Below are positions 27,067 to 36,940 of a stretch of DNA of 64,000 nt, one piece after another. Made by a program: the position numbers and the translations under genes. The first letter of the stretch is position 1. The number at the start of each line of letters is the position of its first letter. Below the pieces are notes generated by a model. The model searched no databases, was not told where the DNA came from, and saw only the letters and a program-made list of their open reading frames with translations. The stretch is from Aromatoleum toluclasticum ATCC 700605 (GTDB taxonomy: Bacteria; Pseudomonadota; Gammaproteobacteria; Burkholderiales; Rhodocyclaceae), in NCBI RefSeq assembly GCF_000378245.1, contig NZ_KB899513.1, positions 1 to 64,000 of the forward strand, read 5' to 3'.

Positions 27067-27632
27067 ACCCCGATTCACGTTCCATACCATCAGTTGTCCG
27101 CCGGCTTCTGCTGCTATTGATGTTTATTATTGCTGCTCCGGCATTTTCTGGGCCAGGGCATGACGGTGGCCACGAGGAGGAGGGGGGGCAGTCTGTCGCG
27201 GTGGATTCGGTAGAACCGCGGTTCGAGGCGCACTCCGACCTTTTCGAAGTTGTCGGCATCCTAAATAGTGGTGCATTGGTGCTGTCGCTGGACACTTACG
27301 CGACGAACGAGCCTGTCTCGGGCGCGCAGGTCGAACTCGAATCAGGAGCCTACAAGGCCACGGGGGAGTTCGACTCGGATCGGGGGCTCTACCGCTTCGC
27401 CGACGTCCCATTCAATGCGACCGGGACCTATCCGGTGACGCTGACCATTACCGCGGGCAACGAGGTGGATTTGCTCGCCGCCGATCTCATCGTGCGCCCG
27501 GCCTCGGCTGCGTCCGCGTCCGTCATGAACGGTACGCCTAGTTCGGGCAGCTGGCTGTGGTGGGGTGTGGGGGGGGTAGGTGCCATTGCTGCACTCGCCT
27601 TCGGTCTGCGTCGCCGCCGTGCGGTGGCCTGA
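27063..27632 (+). CDS. Membrane-anchored periplasmic protein of Czc-type operon (operon 1)
   Basis: 189 residues. Signal peptide (LLLLLMFIIAAPAFSG), His/Glu-rich start of the mature part (GHDGGHEEEGG), an Ig-like beta domain (HSDLFEVVGILNSGALVLSL) and a C-terminal TM helix followed by a positive tail (FGLRRRRAVA). ATG overlaps the czcC stop. The homolog at 56068-56652 has the same layout between channel and fusion genes, so it is probably a working part of this pump type; its task is unknown. Confidence 0.78.
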   Translation: MNPDSRSIPSVVRRLLLLLMFIIAAPAFSGPGHDGGHEEEGGQSVAVDSVEPRFEAHSDLFEVVGILNSGALVLSLDTYATNEPVSGAQVELESGAYKATGEFDSDRGLYRFADVPFNATGTYPVTLTITAGNEVDLLAADLIVRPASAASASVMNGTPSSGSWLWWGVGGVGAIAALAFGLRRRRAVA

Positions 27633-27655
27633 GAAACGCTCACGGAAACTGATCC

Positions 27656-28810
27656 ATGAAGAAGTCTTCCCACTTGCGGTTGTGCCGCACGCTACCCCCT
27701 GTTCGCTCCGCCCTGCTGATTTTCATGCTCGTCAGCGGCGTTTCCGGTACAGCGTTTGGCGACGCCGGACATGACCATGGTAATGAACCGCCTGTTGTCG
27801 CCAACCCGAACGCGCCCAAGCGCCTGCCTGACGGTTCCGTTTTCTTGCCCAAGTTGTCGCAGCGTCAACTTGGGGTGCGTACTGTGCTCGCCGAATCGCA
27901 ATCCCTGCCGCAGACTTGGCAGTGGGTCGGTAAGGTTGTGATGGATCCCAACGCAGGCGGCAAGGTTCAGCCCACGATCGACGGCCGTATCGAGGCCGGC
28001 CCAGGTGGTCTGCCGGTGTTAGGCCAGACAGTGCGCAAGGGCGAAGTGCTGGCACGTGTCAGCCCCATTGCGAATCCGATCGAACGAGCCGAACAGAACG
28101 CCCAAGCTGCCGAATTGCGTGCGAATTTGGAGATTGCCAAGAAGCAGCTCACCCGCCTGCAGGAATTGGAAGGTAGCGTGCCACGCAAGGAAATCGAGGC
28201 GGCACAGGCCGAGGTACGTAGCCTCGGAGAGCGCCTCGCCGCGGTCGCTGGCAGCCTGAGCAACGCCGAGGCCCTCGTCGCCCCCGTCTCGGGCGTCATC
28301 GCCACAAGCAGCGTCGTCGCTGGTCAGGTCGTCGAGGCTCGCGAAGTGCTGTTCGAGATCGTCGATCCCGCGCGTTTGCAGGTCGAGGCTATCGCGCACG
28401 ATGCCGCACAGGCGCAAGGCGTGGCCCATGCCTCGGCCTCCGTGGATGGCGGCCGGACCGCCTTCCCCCTGGCATGGGTGGGTGCCAGCCGCGCGCTGCG
28501 CGAACAGAGTCTGCCGGTGCTGTTCCGGACGGTCGAAGGCAAGGCGCCGCCGCTCGCCGTCGGGCAACCGCTGCAGGTCATCGTGCAGACGCGCGAGCAG
28601 ATCAGCGGCGTCCCCGTCCCCGCTGCCGCACTGGTGAAGAATCCGGCCAACCAGGAGATCGTCTGGGTGCACACCTCGGCCGAACGCTTCGTGCCGCGCA
28701 CCGTGCGCCACCATCCGCTCGATGGCGCGACCGTCAGCGTCACCGACGGCCTTACCTCTGGCGACCGGGTTGTCGTCCAGGGGGCGCCGCTGGTCAATCA
28801 GGTGCGCTGA
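27656..28810 (+). CDS. CzcB-like membrane fusion protein (operon 1)
   Basis: 384 residues with signal peptide. The mature start is His-rich (AGHDHGNEPP), followed by LPDGSVFLPKLSQRQLGVRT and MDPNAGGKVQPTIDGRIEAG, typical of HME-type fusion proteins, a helical hairpin (about 130-185) and the membrane-proximal part (LTSGDRVVVQGAPLVNQVR). It connects the RND pump to the outer channel. Paralog at 54959-56071. Confidence 0.9.
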   Translation: MKKSSHLRLCRTLPPVRSALLIFMLVSGVSGTAFGDAGHDHGNEPPVVANPNAPKRLPDGSVFLPKLSQRQLGVRTVLAESQSLPQTWQWVGKVVMDPNAGGKVQPTIDGRIEAGPGGLPVLGQTVRKGEVLARVSPIANPIERAEQNAQAAELRANLEIAKKQLTRLQELEGSVPRKEIEAAQAEVRSLGERLAAVAGSLSNAEALVAPVSGVIATSSVVAGQVVEAREVLFEIVDPARLQVEAIAHDAAQAQGVAHASASVDGGRTAFPLAWVGASRALREQSLPVLFRTVEGKAPPLAVGQPLQVIVQTREQISGVPVPAAALVKNPANQEIVWVHTSAERFVPRTVRHHPLDGATVSVTDGLTSGDRVVVQGAPLVNQVR

Positions 28811-28819
28811 GGACGATTC

Positions 28820-31800
28820 ATGTTCGATTGGCTTGTCAATCAGTCCCTACGTAACCGCCTGCTGGTGCTCGCGCTTGCCACCGTGATGATGCTCTACGGT
28901 GGTCTGACGCTCACCCGCACGCCGGTCGACGTTTTTCCCGATCTCAATCGCCCGCAAGTCACGCTGCAGATCGAGGCCGGCGGCATGGCCCCCGAAGAGG
29001 TCGAGCAGCTCATCACGATCCCACTCGAAGTGTCGATGAGCGGCCTGCCGGGTGTGAGTTCCGTACGCTCAGTCTCCTCCGTTGGCCTCGCTTTCGTGTA
29101 TGTGAGCTTCAACTGGGGCGTCGACGTCTACCGAGCCCGCCAAATCGTCAATGAGCGTTTCACCACCGTTCGCGACCAACTGCCCCAAGGCATCGAACAC
29201 GCCGCAATGGGGCCGATCAGCTCGATCATGGGCGAGATCCTGTTGATCGCGATTCCGATCGACCCCGCGAAGATCGACCCGATGGCTACGCGCGAGTACG
29301 CCGATTTCGTGCTACGCCCGCGCCTGCTGTCGGTCCCCGGCGTCGCCCAGGTGATCCCGATTGGCGGTGAAGTGCGTCAGTACCAAGTGCAGCCGGACAC
29401 TGCACGCATGGCTGCGCTGGGTGTTACGGTGGATGACATCGCTGGCGCACTGAAGGGCTTCTCGGCGAATACCAGCGGAGGCTTCCTCGAACTCAATGCA
29501 CGCGAATACCTCATCCGTCACATCGGCCACACAACGCGCCTTGCGGACCTCGAGCGTCTGCCGGTCGCGTCCCGCGACGGGCGCAGCATCCTGCTCAAGC
29601 AAGTCGCGTCGGTTACTTTCGCTCCGGCGATCAAGCGTGGCGACGCGGGTTTCAATGGCGAGCCGGCAGTAATCCTCTCGGTCCAGAAGCAGCCCGACGC
29701 CGACACCGTGAAGCTCACGCGGGAGATCGAATCGGCGCTTGGCGAGCTGAAGAAATCCCTGCCTGCGGGCATGGAAGAACCGCGCGTGACCTTCCGGCAG
29801 GCGAATTTCATTGAGTCATCAATCGGAAACCTCAAGGGCAAGCTTATTGCTGCGTCGACAATCGTTGCAGTGGTGCTCTACCTCTTCCTCGCCAACCTGC
29901 GTACAACGCTGATCTCGCTCGTTGCAATTCCGGCGTCGATTCTGACGACCGTGTTGGTGTTCCGCTACTTCGGCATGTCGATCAACACGATGACGCTGGG
30001 CGGCCTGGCGATCGCGATCGGCGAACTGGTCGACGACGCCGTCGTCGGTGTCGAAAACGTCCTGCGGCGCTTAAAACAGGAACGTCAGCGCGGCGCCGAG
30101 GGCCATTCGCGCCTAAGTCCGCTGGAAGTGATTGGAAAGGCAACGCTGGAGGTGCGCTCCGCAATCGTCTACGCGACCTTCATCATCGTGCTGGTATTCG
30201 TGCCCCTTTTCGCGCTGCCAGGTATCGAGGGGCGGCTTTTCCTGCCCCTTGGCGTTGCATACATCACCTCGATTCTCGCCTCGATGTTGGTATCCGTAAC
30301 GCTGACCCCCGTGATGGCCTTTTACCTGCTGCCGCGTATGAAGAGCCTCGGGCACGGCGACCCCAAGCTCGTTCAGTGGCTCAAGGCGCGTTACGCGGCT
30401 ACCCTCGCCTGGTGCTTCGAGCACGCCCGCATGCTGCTCGCCGCCGCGGCCGTTGCAATTGCTGCCGCGCTGGCACTGGTGCCGTTCTTCCCGACGACCT
30501 TCCTGCCGCCCTTCAATGAAGGCACCGTGCTCGTCGGTCTGCGTCTGAACCCCGGGACCACGCTCACCGAGTCAGTGCGCATTGCGCAGCAGGCGGAAAT
30601 GCTGATTCGCGAGGTGCCCGAAGTGGTACACGTCGGGCGCCGCTCGGGCCGCGCCGAGATGGATGAGCATGCCGAAGGCGTGCATTCCTCGGAACTGGAT
30701 ATCCAGCTTCGCCCAAGCGAACGACCGCTCGACGCGGTGTATGCTGACATCCGTGCGCGGCTGGTGAGTCTGCCGGCGGCGATCGGCATCGGCCAGCCGA
30801 TCAGCCACCGCATCGATCACCTGCTCTCCGGGGTGCGCGCACAGATCGCGATCAAGATCTTTGGTGATGACCTCGACACCCTGCGCGCCCAAGCCGACGC
30901 ACTGCGTGGTCGCCTCGCCGGCATCTCGGGTCTGGCCGACCTCGAGATCGAAAAACAGGTGCTCACGCCGCAGATCAAGGTGCGCGTCGATTTCGACGCG
31001 GCCGAAACCTACGGCCTGCCGCCCTCGAAACTGCTCGAGGAATTGAAGATGCTGGTCGATGGCGAGCGCATCACCCAGGTCATCGAAGGTAACCGCCGCT
31101 TCAACCTGGTGCTGCGCCTGCCCGACGCCGCGCGCTCGGTCGACGGCCTCGCCAACGTCCTCATCGACACGCCGAGCGGTCGCGTTCCGCTCTCGAAACT
31201 TGCGCGCATCGACGACTCCGATGGTCCGAATCAGATCAGCCGCGACGACGGCAAGCGTCGCATCGTTCTCTCCGCTAACGCATCGCAGCGCCCGCTCTCG
31301 GACGTTATCGCCGATATCCGAACGGTAATCGCTGATACGCCGTTACCGGAAGGCTACTTCATCGACTTGGGCGGCCAGTTCGAGGCGCAGGAGGAGTCCA
31401 GCCGCCTGATCGGCCTGCTGTCGCTGGTGTCAGCTGCGATGGTTTTCCTCGTGCTCTACAGCCGCTACAAGAGCACCGCGCTCGCGCTGATGATCATGGC
31501 CAATATCCCGCTCGCGCTAGTCGGCTCGGTGATTGGCCTGTGGCTTTCCGGCCAGCCGCTGTCGGTCGCGGCGCTGATCGGCTTCATTACGCTCGCGGGT
31601 ATCTCCACGCGCAACGGCATCCTCAAGGTCAGTCATTACATCAACCTGTGCGCCTTTGAGGAAGAAAAATTCGATCAGAAGATGCTGATCCGCGGTTCGC
31701 TCGAGCGCCTGACCCCGGTGCTCATGACCGCGCTGGTCGCTGCCTTCGCGCTCGCGCCGCTGCTCTTCGAGGCCGAGCAACCGGGCACCGAAATCCTGCA

Positions 31801-31939
31801 CCCGGTCGCGGTCGTGATCTTTTCGGGTCTGATCAGCTCAACGCTCCTCGATACCTTCCTCACGCCAGCGATTGTTTGGCTCTTCGGGCGCACGCCAATT
31901 GAACGGCTGGTCGAAGATTCTGGCAAAGACGCCTTCTGA
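28820..31939 (+). CDS. CzcA-like HME-RND efflux pump (operon 1)
   Basis: 1039 residues, start MFDWLVNQSLRNRLL. It has the twelve-TM HME-RND plan with two periplasmic loops (TRTPVDVFPDLNRPQVTLQ in the first). The TM4 signature is AIGELVDDAVVGVEN (about 397-411) instead of the DFGxxVDGAVVIVEN of classical CzcA or the GAMVDA of CusA, so the metal cannot be read off; a divalent ion is a guess. Periplasmic Cus-type methionines are absent. It shares most of its sequence with the pump at 51824-54943. Confidence 0.92.
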   Translation: MFDWLVNQSLRNRLLVLALATVMMLYGGLTLTRTPVDVFPDLNRPQVTLQIEAGGMAPEEVEQLITIPLEVSMSGLPGVSSVRSVSSVGLAFVYVSFNWGVDVYRARQIVNERFTTVRDQLPQGIEHAAMGPISSIMGEILLIAIPIDPAKIDPMATREYADFVLRPRLLSVPGVAQVIPIGGEVRQYQVQPDTARMAALGVTVDDIAGALKGFSANTSGGFLELNAREYLIRHIGHTTRLADLERLPVASRDGRSILLKQVASVTFAPAIKRGDAGFNGEPAVILSVQKQPDADTVKLTREIESALGELKKSLPAGMEEPRVTFRQANFIESSIGNLKGKLIAASTIVAVVLYLFLANLRTTLISLVAIPASILTTVLVFRYFGMSINTMTLGGLAIAIGELVDDAVVGVENVLRRLKQERQRGAEGHSRLSPLEVIGKATLEVRSAIVYATFIIVLVFVPLFALPGIEGRLFLPLGVAYITSILASMLVSVTLTPVMAFYLLPRMKSLGHGDPKLVQWLKARYAATLAWCFEHARMLLAAAAVAIAAALALVPFFPTTFLPPFNEGTVLVGLRLNPGTTLTESVRIAQQAEMLIREVPEVVHVGRRSGRAEMDEHAEGVHSSELDIQLRPSERPLDAVYADIRARLVSLPAAIGIGQPISHRIDHLLSGVRAQIAIKIFGDDLDTLRAQADALRGRLAGISGLADLEIEKQVLTPQIKVRVDFDAAETYGLPPSKLLEELKMLVDGERITQVIEGNRRFNLVLRLPDAARSVDGLANVLIDTPSGRVPLSKLARIDDSDGPNQISRDDGKRRIVLSANASQRPLSDVIADIRTVIADTPLPEGYFIDLGGQFEAQEESSRLIGLLSLVSAAMVFLVLYSRYKSTALALMIMANIPLALVGSVIGLWLSGQPLSVAALIGFITLAGISTRNGILKVSHYINLCAFEEEKFDQKMLIRGSLERLTPVLMTALVAAFALAPLLFEAEQPGTEILHPVAVVIFSGLISSTLLDTFLTPAIVWLFGRTPIERLVEDSGKDAF

Positions 31940-31987
31940 CCCTCATCCTCTCTAGCCTCGCTCACACCCAATCTCAAGGAGACATAC

Positions 31988-32368
31988 GTGAAAGCACTAA
32001 AAACCCTTGTCGCTGTCACGGCCATTCTCAGCGCCTCGGCTGTGTTCGCCGGAGCCGGTCATGACCTGACGCCGAAGCACGGCGGCGTCGCCGCCGAAGC
32101 TGGTGGTGTGGTCTTTGAACTCGTCGCCACATCTGACGCGCTTACCCTACATGTCGATGACCACGGCCAGAAAATCGACACCGCAGGTGCCTCCGGGAAG
32201 GTCACGTTACTCGCCGGTGCGGACAAGAAGGAGGCAATTCTGAGCCCGGCCGGCGATAACAAGCTCGAAGCAAAGGGGGCTTACAAACTGGCTTCCGGGA
32301 CCAAGGCGGTCGCAGTGGTTACGCTGCCTGGCAAATCGCCTGCGACGGCAAGGTTCGCGATTAAGTGA
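31988..32368 (+). CDS. Small periplasmic protein closing Czc-type operon 1
   Basis: 126 residues from GTG 31988 with AAGGAGA upstream. Signal peptide cleaved near VFAGAG; mature chain begins GHDLTPKHGGV and folds as strands (FELVATSDALTLHVDDHG, then KVTLLAGADKKEA, then AVVTLPGKSPATARFAIK). The homolog at 51396-51782 ends the second operon. Its His-containing N terminus suggests metal contact. Function is not established. Confidence 0.75.
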   Translation: MKALKTLVAVTAILSASAVFAGAGHDLTPKHGGVAAEAGGVVFELVATSDALTLHVDDHGQKIDTAGASGKVTLLAGADKKEAILSPAGDNKLEAKGAYKLASGTKAVAVVTLPGKSPATARFAIK

Positions 32369-32398
32369 GCAGGATTGCGTGCGAAGCAGGCTGAATTA

Positions 32399-32453
32399 AT
32401 AACGCATATGTAATCCGCTCGCCATGTTCATGACAGGTGGCGGCGGGTAGTCT
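32399..32453 (+). promoter_or_regulatory. Cop/Cus box plus -10 (promoter of 32532 gene)
   Basis: ATAAC-N6-GTAAT at 32399-32414 (one mismatch), GCCA at the second-element position, and TAGTCT 33 nt after GTAAT (32448-32453). Confidence 0.65.
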
Positions 32454-32531
32454 GTGTTCTCGAAACCGGCGTGGCAGGAGCGCGGTAGACGCCTCATGTC
32501 ACAGGATTGACTTGTCCCTCAGGGGGGTGGC

Positions 32532-32813
32532 ATGACCTTCAAGACTTTATTGTTCTCCAGCTTACTTGCTGCTACCGCAACGATGGCCATTGGTGCAGAG
32601 CATTCCGTGGATCCGCAGCCCAACGTTGCGGCTGAACAGACGAAAAGCGAAAGCGTCGAGAACCAGGCTCCGCAACCGAAGACGCGGCATGACCATGCAG
32701 CTGAGCGACTGGGGGTTACAGCCAATACGCCGGCAGATCCAGTGTCCGACAAGTCCACAACGCCACGAAGCCAACAGACGAAGCAGCACGATCATATGCG
32801 TGATATGAAGTAG
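32532..32813 (+). CDS. Small secreted His-containing protein (metal-induced)
   Basis: 93 residues with a signal peptide (cleaved after AIGAE). The mature part is hydrophilic and disordered-looking, with TRHDHAAERLGV and a terminal QHDHMRDMK. The protein from 43586-43831 has the same size, layout and HDH ending, and each gene has its own Cop/Cus box. A copper-binding periplasmic peptide is likely from this, but no described family is recognised. Confidence 0.65.
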   Translation: MTFKTLLFSSLLAATATMAIGAEHSVDPQPNVAAEQTKSESVENQAPQPKTRHDHAAERLGVTANTPADPVSDKSTTPRSQQTKQHDHMRDMK

Positions 32814-33011
32814 GGTGTGCCCCCAATCAATTTGCACGGGACGTCATTACCCAGAGGGGGCAGTTGACGAGTGCAACGCACCCCGAACACTCGAACACTG
32901 AAGCGTCACACTGCACTTGGCCCTCACTTTGCCTGTGACTGCCTAGACGATCAGGTTGAGGACGGCGGCGCGTTGAGTCTTCATGACGTTAAATAGCGAT
33001 AGGAGGACAAA

Positions 33012-33317
33012 GTGAACGACAAGGATTTGCAAGCGCATACGAATCACTTGCGGGAAACCTACCAGGCACAGCTCGATCTGTCGCGCTCCTGTTGTGATCT
33101 TGGTTTGAAATGCTGCAAGGGATTCGCTGACTTGAGCACGGATGCCACGAATGGTGCGCTTGCTCTCGCGGAAGCCGGTCGTGAATTATTCCTTGACAAC
33201 GGCCTGTCGAAATACATTGCGGAGAGCAGCGGAATCGGCATGTCTCTGTGGTCCGCTTGGTGGTCAACTGGAGTAGAAATCCAAAAGGGCATCATTAACA
33301 GCCTGTCGAAGCAGTAA
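33012..33317 (+). CDS. Hypothetical helical protein, phasin-like length
   Basis: 101 residues from GTG 33012, with AGGAGGACAA just upstream. It is predicted all helical, with no signal peptide. The pattern QAQLDLSRSCCDLGLKCCKG contains two Cys-Cys pairs, followed by amphipathic helices. The hydrophilic-amphipathic layout recalls phasins, but the Cys pairs do not; I would not assign a function. It stands alone between the small secreted protein gene and a pseudogene. Confidence 0.55.
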   Translation: MNDKDLQAHTNHLRETYQAQLDLSRSCCDLGLKCCKGFADLSTDATNGALALAEAGRELFLDNGLSKYIAESSGIGMSLWSAWWSTGVEIQKGIINSLSKQ

Positions 33318-33534
33318 GTGAGGGCGTGAGACGCGATCACGTTTAAGGCGCGGCATCTCGAAAGTGAGGCGCGACTAGAAAACGTGCCGCGTCACAGTCA
33401 CCTATGCTTGCAGCGCAACCGTTTTCCGACCGAGCCCCGGCGTGGTGGCCACGTGGGCCTGCGCAGCGAATTCAGTCGGGCTTGTCGACTTCCACCTCAC
33501 GTAGCCGAAGTGCATGGGTGGTGGGGGTGTCGGA

Positions 33535-34327
33535 TTCGAACTCCGGAACGCGATCATGTATGTGCTCGAGGGCGACAAGAGCGCGGCCTCGCGCGAGTTG
33601 TTGAGCCGGTTCACCGCGCCTTATTACCTGCTGCACGGCACGGACGGAAAACTCGGAACTGGCATCCGGCTCCTAGACTGCGGCGATATGATGATCACGA
33701 TGGACGTTCCAACCGACTTCGAGAAGTCGCTGCTGCGCGGCAAGCCGGCCGCCGTACATCCATAGGCGGATACTGCGGATACCACCAATTCGTCGCTCGT
33801 CCTGCTTTCTGCGGCCTATGCAGTGCATATAACAGGCCAGTTCGGAACGGCACTCGCGCTCGCTTGTCTGGGCGCGGGGACCCTTGAGACGCTGCCGGTC
33901 ATTCGTGAGGAGCAGTGTGCCTGGTTCAACCCGAATCAAAACTCTGGTTTTTCCCATCGCCGAACTGCTGATGATGGCGATGCTTCTGCTGTCGTGCGGG
34001 ACGGTTGCGCGCGAGAAGGAACGCGGGACCATCGAGCAGCTGCTGCTGGTTTCGCCGCTCACGCCGCTGCAGATCCTGGTGCCCAAGGTGCTCGCGATGA
34101 CGCTCGTCGTTCTGGCCGGGTCGATGATGAGCGTCTTCGCCGTCCTCGGGCCCGTCTTTCACGTGCTGATCAAGGGTAGCCTGACGCTGTTCTTTGCGCT
34201 GACGGCGTTGTCCGGCTTCACGTCGTCGCGACTGGAGCACTTCATCGCCACCGTGCCTCGGACCCTGCTTCTGGGCGGGGCGGTATTCTGCGTCGGCGTC
34301 TGGCGCATCCGGCGGCAATTCGAGTAG
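33535..34327 (+). pseudogene. ABC-2 type transporter permease, decayed
   Basis: Translated pieces match an ABC-2 permease. Frame 1 gives the periplasmic loop (KSAASRELLSRFTAPYY, then IRLLDCGDMMITMDVPTDFE), an in-frame TAG at 33763-33765, then SAAYAVHITGQFG and WFNPNQNS. Near 33950 the frame shifts and continues with IAELLMMAMLL, REKERGTIEQLLLVSPLTPL and KVLAMTLVVLAGSMMSVFAV. After about 34245 some 100 residues are missing before GGAVFCVGVWRIRRQFE. Stop, shift and deletion together make it non-functional. Confidence 0.8.
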
Positions 34328-34379
34328 GGGGCTGCGCAAGTTGGTCGAAATGCTTCATCGCCCCCCCACCTTGTCTCAA

Positions 34380-35744
34380 TCAGAAAATGAACCAGACGTA
34401 GCCGAAGAGCAGGTTGTTGTCCGATGCGTCGCGGCCGAAGCCGTTGTAGTTGTTGCGGGCACCGTTGAAGCGCGAGTACGCGGTGTATCGCAGCCCGAGC
34501 TTCAGGTTCTGTGTGTCCTTGAGCGGCAGGTAGTTGAGTTCCGCGATCCAGCCGCGGTTGTCAGGACTGCCGCTCGCGCTGCCCATGGCGCTCGGGCCGT
34601 CGGCCATGCCGTACTTCAGCATGTCGCGGTCGCCCTGCGTGTCGAAGTAGCCCACGCCGAGACCGACGCGGCGCTGCCAGTAGTAATGAACATTGGCCTT
34701 GAAGGTCCGCAGCTTGTCGGATGCGTTGGAGGCCATGCCCATCGGGAAGCTTGCGTCCCAATCGCGCGTCTCGCGCATCCACGTGGCGTCGGCGGTGAAC
34801 GTGTGAACGGCGCCAATATACTGGTACTGGGCTTCCAGGGCCACGTCGCGAAAGCGATCGGTCGGGCCGCTTGGCTCATCTTCATCAGGGAAGATGTTCA
34901 CAATGATTCCCTTGATGCCGGCGGCAAAGCTCTGATTGCCCATTTCACGGTTGAACATCAGATGCCAGTATGGGGCATGGCCGTCGACCACCGTTTCGGT
35001 CGGCACGCCCGCGCTGAATGGACGCAGCACCCCCTTCCTGGCCGTGCGATAGACGCCAATTTCGCCGTACAGGATGTTGTCCCAGAAGCCATACAGCCCC
35101 AGCCCGGCCGCTTGGCCGGCGAGGGCCATGTCGAGCGCCGGTGCGACCTCCGGCATGATTCCGGCGTCCTCGAGATGAGGGAAAGACCACATCGGGGCGC
35201 TGTTCCAGACGTCCTGTACGCCGGGTGAGTTGTTGAGCGTCACGCCGAAGAGCAGCTCCTTGTTCCTCAGCATTGTGCTGCTCGCATAGCGGATATCGGC
35301 CATCTCGATCGCCCAGCGCCGCTCGATACCGTCGTAGCCGTACTGGACGAAGGCTCCGGTCGAGTCGGTGATCTTGCCGGCGTAGTAGACCGCCGCCGTC
35401 TGCAGGATCGTCTCGCCGGCGCGTGGGAAGTCCTCCGACGGATCGGACGCGCGGGAGTCGCGGATCGAGCTGTGCGAGCCAATCAGCGAGCCCGACAGCG
35501 GCAGGTTGAACGGGAAATTGTTGTCGTCGAGCTGGTTACCCAGGCTGTAGCCGCGCAGCTTGAACTGCCGACCGAACGCCGTAAGCTCGGGGAAGACAGT
35601 ATGGCACGACGCGCATGGCTGTCCAGTCTGGCGCCCGAAGCTCGGCACCGCCTGTGCCGGGGCGCTCAACAGCAGGAACAACAGCGCCGCGGCTGCCGCC
35701 TGCATCATGGCCTGAATAAGGCTTGCGGTTCTTGACTTGTTCAC
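34380..35744 (-). CDS. Outer-membrane beta-barrel protein with N-terminal c-type heme motif
   Basis: 454 residues with signal peptide (cleaved near AQAVP). Just after it stands one heme-binding site, GQPCASCHTVFPELTAFGR, followed by a long beta-rich part with alternating aromatic strands ending in a terminal Phe (NNLLFGYVWFIF), typical of outer-membrane barrels. A conduit or receptor for electrons at the outer membrane is possible. It lies 154 bp from the Rieske gene on the same strand, so the two may act together. Confidence 0.75.
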   Translation of the reverse strand: MNKSRTASLIQAMMQAAAAALLFLLLSAPAQAVPSFGRQTGQPCASCHTVFPELTAFGRQFKLRGYSLGNQLDDNNFPFNLPLSGSLIGSHSSIRDSRASDPSEDFPRAGETILQTAAVYYAGKITDSTGAFVQYGYDGIERRWAIEMADIRYASSTMLRNKELLFGVTLNNSPGVQDVWNSAPMWSFPHLEDAGIMPEVAPALDMALAGQAAGLGLYGFWDNILYGEIGVYRTARKGVLRPFSAGVPTETVVDGHAPYWHLMFNREMGNQSFAAGIKGIIVNIFPDEDEPSGPTDRFRDVALEAQYQYIGAVHTFTADATWMRETRDWDASFPMGMASNASDKLRTFKANVHYYWQRRVGLGVGYFDTQGDRDMLKYGMADGPSAMGSASGSPDNRGWIAELNYLPLKDTQNLKLGLRYTAYSRFNGARNNYNGFGRDASDNNLLFGYVWFIF

Positions 35745-35898
35745 GATTCCCCCTCTTTTTCTTGCGAGTAGTGAGCGGTATTGCTCGGGCCAGCGGATTC
35801 GATTACGACACCCCCTCGGTGCGATCGCCCGTGTTGATGCCCTGCCTCCCGTGCCAAGGATGGGCGAGCGCGCCCATCGATCCCATGTGTGTCTGCGG

Positions 35899-36504
35899 TC
35901 ATGCGCCCGAATCGTCTTGGCCGATCAGCAATCGCGTATCGGACAGGTACTTGTGCTTCGGGATGACCAAGTTCGATGGGGCCGGCACATGCTTGAAGAC
36001 CCGGCCCGCGAGATCGAACTTGGAGCCGTGGCAAGGACAGTAATACCCGCCGGGCCAGGGCTGACCGAGGTCTCGCGGCGATAATTCCGGGCGGAAGGTT
36101 GGAACGCAGCCCAGGTGCGTACAAAGGCCGATGGCGACGAAAACGTCGGGCTTGATCGAGCGCGTCGCGTTCTGGCAATAGGGTGGCTGTTGCAGCCGCT
36201 GCGAGGCGGGGTCGAGCAATAACTCATAGATACGTTCGAGCCCTTCGATCATGTCGGGCGTGCGCCGCAAAATCCATATCGGCTGGCCGCGCCATTCGAC
36301 GGTGGTCATCTCGCCGTCGCCAAGTTTCGCGATGTTCGCTTCCACGGGCGCGCCGAGGGCCCGCGCTCGGTCGCTCGGCGTCAGACTGACGATGAATGGA
36401 ACCGCACCCGCCGCCACCGCGGCACCTCCCGCTGCCGAAGTGGCGACCAGTAAGCGGCGGCGCTGTGGGTCGGGGGGCGTGTCAGTGTCGTGCTCTGATC
36501 GCAT
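35899..36504 (-). CDS. Rieske iron-sulfur protein (ubiquinol-cytochrome c reductase type), solitary
   Basis: 201 residues. The N terminus has a twin-arginine-like QRRRLLVATSA and a TM anchor. The [2Fe-2S] boxes are C128-T-H-L-G-C133 and C156-P-C-H159-G-S, with the disulfide cysteines in place, as in PetA. The cytochrome b and c1 genes that normally follow petA are absent; instead the heme-barrel gene comes next. It may be a spare copy or serve another electron path. Confidence 0.88.
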   Translation of the reverse strand: MRSEHDTDTPPDPQRRRLLVATSAAGGAAVAAGAVPFIVSLTPSDRARALGAPVEANIAKLGDGEMTTVEWRGQPIWILRRTPDMIEGLERIYELLLDPASQRLQQPPYCQNATRSIKPDVFVAIGLCTHLGCVPTFRPELSPRDLGQPWPGGYYCPCHGSKFDLAGRVFKHVPAPSNLVIPKHKYLSDTRLLIGQDDSGA

Positions 36505-36940
36505 CGTCTCATCTCCCGTGCACTACGCAGCGAACCACTCTACGGTTGGCTGTTCGCGAAACATGCCCACCTGCCAAGCGAAGCTGTCGTTCTTGCGCGT
36601 GGGCAAAGGCCGTCCTGAACGGACTCTTCTATGTGACTACATCATGAAACGGTCGAGCTGACGGTGGAGTGACGACAAGGTTACGTTTCCGTCAGCTCCG
36701 CGCCATCAATTACACAAGCTTGCGAAAATGTCCGCGGCATGTACGGTTGGAATGGCTGAATTACAACTAGCATATAGAAGCAGTCGTAAGCACGACAAAG
36801 GCGGGTAGAACACCGCCGCAATCAAAGACCAGGACGCGAAGACCAATGTGCCGCGATTTCCCCTCCACGCCGTATGCACATGCGATGGAGTGATGCACAT
36901 GCGGCCATGCGTTATCTCTCAAATGGCAGTGAGGCGCCCG
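36505..36940. other. Non-coding stretch upstream of the Rieske gene
   Basis: No supported gene. It should hold the leftward promoter for the Rieske gene; no Cop/Cus box with correct spacing is found. Confidence 0.4.

Noticed and set aside
33384-33887. 167-codon plus-strand frame overlapping the ABC-2 pseudogene
   Set aside because: Arg/Gly-rich frame shadow; the neighbouring frame shows the permease homology.
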